Positions 60,111 to 64,000 of a DNA stretch of 64,000 nt are shown here, piece by piece. The stretch covers positions 1 to 64,000 of the forward strand of contig NZ_QUEP01000003.1 in the NCBI RefSeq assembly GCF_003478035.1, written 5' to 3'. This DNA comes from Clostridium sp. OF03-18AA (GTDB taxonomy: Bacteria; Bacillota; Clostridia; Lachnospirales; Lachnospiraceae). Every line of letters begins with the position of its first letter. The first letter of the stretch is position 1. Below the pieces are notes generated by a model. It did not search any database. It had not been told where the DNA came from and saw nothing but the letters and a program-made list of their open reading frames with translations. The position numbers were made by a program, and so were the translations under genes.

Positions 60111-60811
60111 TCCTCTCCTCCACTCGTCAGGCGGAAGCCATATCCCCATACCGTCTCGATCTTCACAGTACTCTTCTGGTCCTTCAGCTTCTTTCTGAGA
60201 CGTTTCACCATATCATCCACAGCCCTTGTGTCTACTTCCTTGCTGTCCACCTTCCACAGTGATTTTAAGAGGTCATCGCGGCTCGCCGCATGTTCCTTCC
60301 GCTCAAGCATGTGGCACAGAAAATCAAATTCCAGCGGAGTCAGGGCAAAATCCTCATCCTTTAACTTCGCAGCGCGGCGCTTCGGGTAAAGTCTGATATC
60401 CCCGATCTCATAGGAATTCTTCGACTCTTCCTCCTGTCCGGAGAACGCATCCACGCGGCGGAACAACGCTTTGACTCTCGTCACGAGTTCCAGCGGCAGG
60501 AACGGTTTCACCATATAGTCATCACTTCCGAGAGTGATCCCCGTGATGCGGTCCAGCGGGGAATCCTTTGCGGAAACGATGATGATCGGAACATGGCTCG
60601 TCTTCCGGATCTGCGTGCAGACCGTTAGTCCGTCCATTCCCGGCATCATAATGTCCAGGATACAGAGATCCGGAGCTTTTTTCTCAAACGCCTCCAGAAG
60701 AGACTCTCCATCCCCGAAACACTCCACCTCATATCCCTCTTTTTCCAGGAAATTCTCTATCAGAAAACAGATGTTTTTCTCATCATCCGCGACATAGATC
60801 AGTTTTGACAT
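60107..60811 (-). CDS. OmpR/PhoB family response regulator
   Basis: The 234-residue product has a receiver domain with D9/D10, phosphorylated Asp53 (LCILDIMMPGMDG), Ser/Thr (VSAKD) and K (VKPF), and a winged-helix DNA-binding domain at about 135-230 (FALTPLEFDFLCHML, KVDSKEVDTRAVDDMVKRLR, TVWGYGFRL). CAGGAGG precedes the ATG. It is first in a regulator-kinase operon under a promoter with an extended -10 box. Targets are unknown. Confidence 0.96.
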   Translation of the reverse strand: MSKLIYVADDEKNICFLIENFLEKEGYEVECFGDGESLLEAFEKKAPDLCILDIMMPGMDGLTVCTQIRKTSHVPIIIVSAKDSPLDRITGITLGSDDYMVKPFLPLELVTRVKALFRRVDAFSGQEEESKNSYEIGDIRLYPKRRAAKLKDEDFALTPLEFDFLCHMLERKEHAASRDDLLKSLWKVDSKEVDTRAVDDMVKRLRKKLKDQKSTVKIETVWGYGFRLTSGGEE

Positions 60812-60867
60812 ATATATTTCCTCCTGATTTTTATCTATCCAGATAGTTTTCTCGCATTACTGTCACG

Positions 60868-60897
60868 ATTATATCACGTTCTTCCTCGCATGGTAAA
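60868..60897 (-). promoter_or_regulatory. promoter of the OmpR-type regulator operon
   Basis: TTTACC (60892-60897), 18 bases and TGA-TATAAT (-10 at 60868-60873) on the minus strand. Confidence 0.65.
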
Positions 60898-60971
60898 TAT
60901 CTGCCGCAGAATTGCCGCAAGACACAGGAGTATTGCCCTCTGTGCTTTTTCCATTTTCCCAATAACTACCA

Positions 60972-61169
60972 GCGGTGAGCTTCCGAACAGGAGCACCTTG
61001 ATCCGGGGATCTGGCTCCTCTTAGGTCCCGGGTGACTGTGTTGGAAAAAAGATGACACTTGTTTGAGCGCAGCGAGTTGTGTCATCGTTTTTCCGTCTTT
61101 AGCAGTCTCCCGGGAGCTTAGAGGAACCATCCCCGCATCCCTGAGTGCTCCTGCTCGGAAGCTCACCGC
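60972..61169. repeat. 198-bp fold-back (inverted repeat) element
   Basis: About 65-base arms are imperfect inverted copies: GCGGTGAGCTTCCGA at the left against TCGGAAGCTCACCGC at the right, then CAGGAGCAC/GTGCTCCTG, CGGGGAT/ATCCCCG, CCTCTTAG/CTTAGAGG, CCCGGG and GACT/AGTC. The tip has a second perfect hairpin, GGAAAAA and GATGACAC against GTGTCATC and TTTTTCC, around a GAGCGCAGCGAG loop. No gene fits inside. It lies between two divergent promoters. Confidence 0.8.
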
Positions 61170-61204
61170 GTACTTTTGCCAATACAATCATATCATATTT
61201 CCCA

Positions 61205-61233
61205 TTGTACTTTTCCAGAAACTGTAGTAAACT
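61205..61233 (+). promoter_or_regulatory. candidate promoter of the amidohydrolase gene
   Basis: TTGTAC (61205-61210), 17 bases and TAAACT (61228-61233) on the plus strand; a TATAAT at 61239-61244 is another possible -10. Confidence 0.5.
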
Positions 61234-61304
61234 ATCCCTATAATGCGGTGCAGTGTAAAAGGCTCCGGCATCGCCCACACTCTAAAAGAAAGGACGGAAC
61301 CCAC

Positions 61305-62750
61305 ATGAACAAAGACCTGGAATTTCTCACCCGTGTGATCGACGAGAAGTCCGCAAAGATCCTGGACGCCAACGATACGATCTGGGAATACGCGGAACTC
61401 GCTTTCCACGAGACAAGATCAGCAGCCCTGTTAAAATCCATCTTAAAAGAAGAAGGCTTTACCCTGACCGAGGGCGATGCCGGAATCCCAACCTGCTTTA
61501 CCGGAACCTTCTCCTACGGAACCGGAAAACCGGTCATGGGAATTCTCGGAGAGTACGATGCACTCTCATCCCTAAGCCAGAAAGCAGCAGATCCGCACAA
61601 AGAACCTCTGACGGAAGGCGCTCCCGGCCATGGATGCGGTCACTGCGCACTCGGAACCGGTGCGCTCGCAGCAGCGGTCGCTGTGAAAGAATACCTGATC
61701 GCAAATAAGAAAGACGGAACGATCATCTACTTCGGCTGCCCTGCTGAGGAAGGTGCCGGTGCCAAACAGTTCATGGCCCGCGCCGGAATGTTCGACAACG
61801 TTGATTTCGTATACTCCTGGCATCCGGCAACAAAAAACGCCGTCGAATGCAACCACAGCAATGCGATCATGGGTGCAAACTTCTATTTTAAAGGCGTTGC
61901 CTCCCATGCCGGCGCGACCCCGTATCTCGGAAGAAGCGCTCTGGATGCCGTAGAACTCATGAACGTCGGCTGCAACTACTTAAGAGAGCACATGATCCCG
62001 GAGGCAAGGATCCATTACGCTTACATTGATGCAGGCGGAACTGCCCCGAACGTTGTCCAGGATCACGCGACGATCCGCTACGAGGTCCGTTCCCCGTGGG
62101 TATACCAGGTAAAAGAGCTCTTCGAGCGCGTGAAAAACGTTGCCCGCGGCGCCTCCATCATGACCGATACCTCCGTGGAATGCGAACTCTCCATGGCATT
62201 CACGGAATACCTTCCGAACAATGCCCTCGCAAAAGTTGCCGATGAGTGTTTACAGGAAGTCGGTGCTCCGAAATGGGATGATGCAGATTACGCGATGGCG
62301 AAAGAATTCTTAAATACCTATCCGGAAACCACAATGGAAAATATCCGCGCACAGATCATCGAGACTTACGGGGAAGACCGCCTCGAAGAGATTCTCGAAA
62401 AACCGCTGGATTCCGAGATCCATCCGTTCAACCCGGATAAGATCAAACTGACCGCCGGTTCCACCGATGTCGGCGATGTCGGCTATGCAGCACCGACCTT
62501 AAACATCAACATTGCTACCGCGTGCGTCGGAAATGTAGGACATTCCTGGCAGATGGTTGCCCAGTCCTGCAGCCCGCTGGCCCACAAAGGTCTCTTGACT
62601 GCCGCAAAAGTCCTGGCCCTCTCCTGCATCCGCACGATGGACCGCCCGGACGTGATCGAAGCGGCAAAGAAGGAAGTCACAAAGCGAAACGGCGGACACT
62701 ACACCTGCCCGCTGCCAGATTCCGTGCAGCCGCCGCTTGATACATACTAA
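61305..62750 (+). CDS. M20 family amidohydrolase (AbgB-like)
   Basis: From ATG 61305 (AAAGGACGG upstream) the product is 481 residues. Metal-site regions are GHGCGHCALGTGALAAA, CPAEEGAGAKQFMA, SWHPATKNAVEC and a final GNVGHSWQMVAQS; GEYDALSSLSQKA precedes them. These match p-aminobenzoyl-glutamate hydrolase subunit B and related amidohydrolases that cleave N-acyl amino acids or dipeptides. It is a single gene followed by a terminator and then a regulator gene. An open frame to 61176 is leader. Confidence 0.93.
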   Translation: MNKDLEFLTRVIDEKSAKILDANDTIWEYAELAFHETRSAALLKSILKEEGFTLTEGDAGIPTCFTGTFSYGTGKPVMGILGEYDALSSLSQKAADPHKEPLTEGAPGHGCGHCALGTGALAAAVAVKEYLIANKKDGTIIYFGCPAEEGAGAKQFMARAGMFDNVDFVYSWHPATKNAVECNHSNAIMGANFYFKGVASHAGATPYLGRSALDAVELMNVGCNYLREHMIPEARIHYAYIDAGGTAPNVVQDHATIRYEVRSPWVYQVKELFERVKNVARGASIMTDTSVECELSMAFTEYLPNNALAKVADECLQEVGAPKWDDADYAMAKEFLNTYPETTMENIRAQIIETYGEDRLEEILEKPLDSEIHPFNPDKIKLTAGSTDVGDVGYAAPTLNINIATACVGNVGHSWQMVAQSCSPLAHKGLLTAAKVLALSCIRTMDRPDVIEAAKKEVTKRNGGHYTCPLPDSVQPPLDTY

Positions 62751-63187
62751 ATTTCATATCAAGAGGATCCTCCCCGGCAGGTTGGAATTTCTGCCACAAC
62801 AGAAATCGGGTAAAATTCTCTTTTGCAAACAAGCACGGGATAAAGCAATCTGCAGGATCCTGTGCTTGTTTCGTTTCCTGCAGTATCACGGACGAAAAAA
62901 CACAGCCTCAACTGTCTGATCTATCATTTATCTGTAAAATGACCATTTTTATCACATTCCATGGATAGAATTTTATAAACTGAAAATTTCGTACAATAAA
63001 CCCATTTTTTTATAAATCTTTTCAGATGCTGTCTGTCCTATGATTTTCTGTTATAATAAAGATATTTCAACAGCTTCTTTCCCAGTGAAAATATTTTTTA
63101 CAGGACTTCCAGGAAAAAGCTCCCGGGGCTGAATGTCTTTTCCATCCATCCCCACAATTTCATTGCACACACAGGGGGGAATTTTTC
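62751..63187. other. intergenic stretch between amidohydrolase and CdaR-like gene
   Basis: It holds a terminator (listed separately) and the AT-rich leader of the regulator gene. TGT-TATAAT with the -10 at 63052-63057 is a candidate extended -10 promoter about 130 bases before the start; no good -35 is seen. No other gene is evident. Confidence 0.5.
62827..62871 (+). terminator. terminator of the amidohydrolase gene
   Basis: AAACAAGCAC and GTGCTTGTTT form a stem with an inner GAT/ATC, about 75 bases after the stop; the T run is short. Confidence 0.6.
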
Positions 63188-64000
63188 ATGTACATCTCAA
63201 CAGAAGCCGCCGAACGGATTGTCCGCGAAGTCTCTCTGGCGGTGGATCGCCCGGTAAATCTCATGAATGATCACGGGATCATCATCGCCAGTACGGATCT
63301 CTCACGGATCGGTACTCTCCACCAGGGCGCCTACGAATCGATCCGCGATAACATGGACTGCCTGATCGTTCGTTCTGACTCCGATTACCCAGGATCACGC
63401 ATCGGCATTAACATCCCGATCCGGTTCGAAGGACAGATTGCCGGCGTCGTGGGAATCCGCGGAGATGATTACGAGGAATTAAACCGCTATATCCGTCTGA
63501 TCCGAACCACCGCGGAAACACTTCTCAGCGAAAGCGCTCTCCACCCACTGCCTTCCCCGGAAGCTGCACAGGATCGTCTTCTAAAAAGAATTCTGTTCGA
63601 ACAGCCCCTTTCTGAAAAACAGATCTGGGAATATGGCAGACAATACGGTCTCTCTATGGAAACATCCTATCACGCCGCCGTTGTGATCGCAGATCAGGCC
63701 CTGACAGAAAATGGAACTGCTGATCCTGTGAAGACACTAAACAATATTCTTCCAGCACCCGGAACTTCCTCGTGTTTCTGCACTGCCCCAGGCTGTATTG
63801 TATTGCTGCTCCATGGTTTCCAGGGAAAAAAGCAGGAGCTTTCCGCATACCTGACCTCTTTTTCTTCTGCGCTCGGAGTTTCCAAAGCTCCCAGCCCCGG
63901 ATTTTTTGTTGGATATGACCAGGAAACCTGTACATTTCTGACTTTTTACGATGCCTTTCTTCGGGCACGGATTGCATGCCGGACTGCACAGATCAGAAAG
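63188..64000 (+). CDS. CdaR-like sugar diacid regulator (partial, 3' end outside window)
   Basis: 271 codons are open from ATG 63188 (CAGGGGGGAA upstream) to the right edge, so the C-terminal helix-turn-helix is not seen. Residues 1-130 match the sugar diacid recognition domain: STEAAERIVREVSLAVDRPV, NLMNDHGIIIASTD, RIGTLHQGAYESI and the GINIPIRFEGQIAGVVGI stretch. CdaR-type proteins bind sugar acids such as glycerate or glucarate and activate utilisation genes. The following region (150-271) is the GGDEF-like middle domain common in this family. Its target genes probably lie to the right. Confidence 0.88.
   Translation, partial: MYISTEAAERIVREVSLAVDRPVNLMNDHGIIIASTDLSRIGTLHQGAYESIRDNMDCLIVRSDSDYPGSRIGINIPIRFEGQIAGVVGIRGDDYEELNRYIRLIRTTAETLLSESALHPLPSPEAAQDRLLKRILFEQPLSEKQIWEYGRQYGLSMETSYHAAVVIADQALTENGTADPVKTLNNILPAPGTSSCFCTAPGCIVLLLHGFQGKKQELSAYLTSFSSALGVSKAPSPGFFVGYDQETCTFLTFYDAFLRARIACRTAQIRK

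Overview
The window looks like part of the chromosome of a gut-type Clostridia, most likely Lachnospiraceae. Evidence is the Firmicutes order ecfA1-ecfA2-ecfT-truA ... rplM-rpsI, canonical sigma-A promoters with TTGACA/TATAAT boxes, AGGAGG ribosome binding sites, choline-binding-type cell-wall repeats, an SLH protein, an LCP protein, and a Tn1549/CTn-like integrative conjugative element (ICE). Family placement is an inference from gene content. Nearly all genes lie on the minus strand; the plus-strand genes are a nitrilase-type amidase, one cell-wall-binding protein, a PHP phosphatase, an M20 amidohydrolase and a CdaR-type regulator that runs off the right edge. I see no tRNA, rRNA or CRISPR array.

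Region 1 (1-5.5 kb) is one end of an ICE: a VirD4/TraG coupling protein cut by the left edge, PcfB, a replication initiator, ParB and ParA, and small accessory proteins, two of which are paralogues. It ends in a gene-free stretch with paired direct repeats just beyond the rpsI terminator. Region 2 (5.6-21.8 kb) is the ribosomal/ECF locus. The usual truA-rplM-rpsI run is split by about 11 kb holding a MATE exporter, a 5-oxoproline utilisation operon (NRAMP-like transporter, pxpA, pxpB, pxpC, YcsI-type protein) and a truA-overlapping operon of Na+/solute symporter, NtrB-like kinase and sigma-54-type regulator whose GAFTGA loop reads GAFAGA. Region 3 (21.9-29.5 kb) is a cell-surface block: two tandem cell-wall-binding paralogues, a YknXYZ/MacB-type export system and an SLH protein. 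Region 4 (29.8-37.3 kb) has homoserine dehydrogenase with an ACT protein and a DUF2752 protein, an omega-amidase-like hydrolase and the complete pstSCAB-phoU phosphate operon.

Region 5 (37.8-48.6 kb) is a surface polysaccharide cluster: LCP ligase, initiating sugar-phosphate transferase, three family 2 glycosyltransferases, a nucleotide-sugar epimerase and a ThDP enzyme with an unusual Cys-rich insertion. Region 6 (49-64 kb) is mixed chromosomal genes: a third cell-wall-binding protein, a small coiled-coil protein, a HAD phosphatase, a trigger-factor-like lipoprotein, an M18 aminopeptidase, dtd, a small ppGpp synthetase, an S1 RNA-binding protein, a PHP hydrolase, an OmpR/EnvZ-type pair, an AbgB-like amidohydrolase and a CdaR-like regulator.

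The most unusual signals are non-coding. Repeat R1 (about 116 bp, 86 percent identical, near 18.9 and 46.5 kb) differs at three base pairs by compensatory A-T to G-C changes, so its folded form appears conserved. Repeat R2 (99 bp, 95 percent identical) occurs at 37.5 and 53.0 kb. A 198-bp fold-back element lies at 60.97-61.17 kb. All these sit between genes and may be small structured mobile elements or RNA families.
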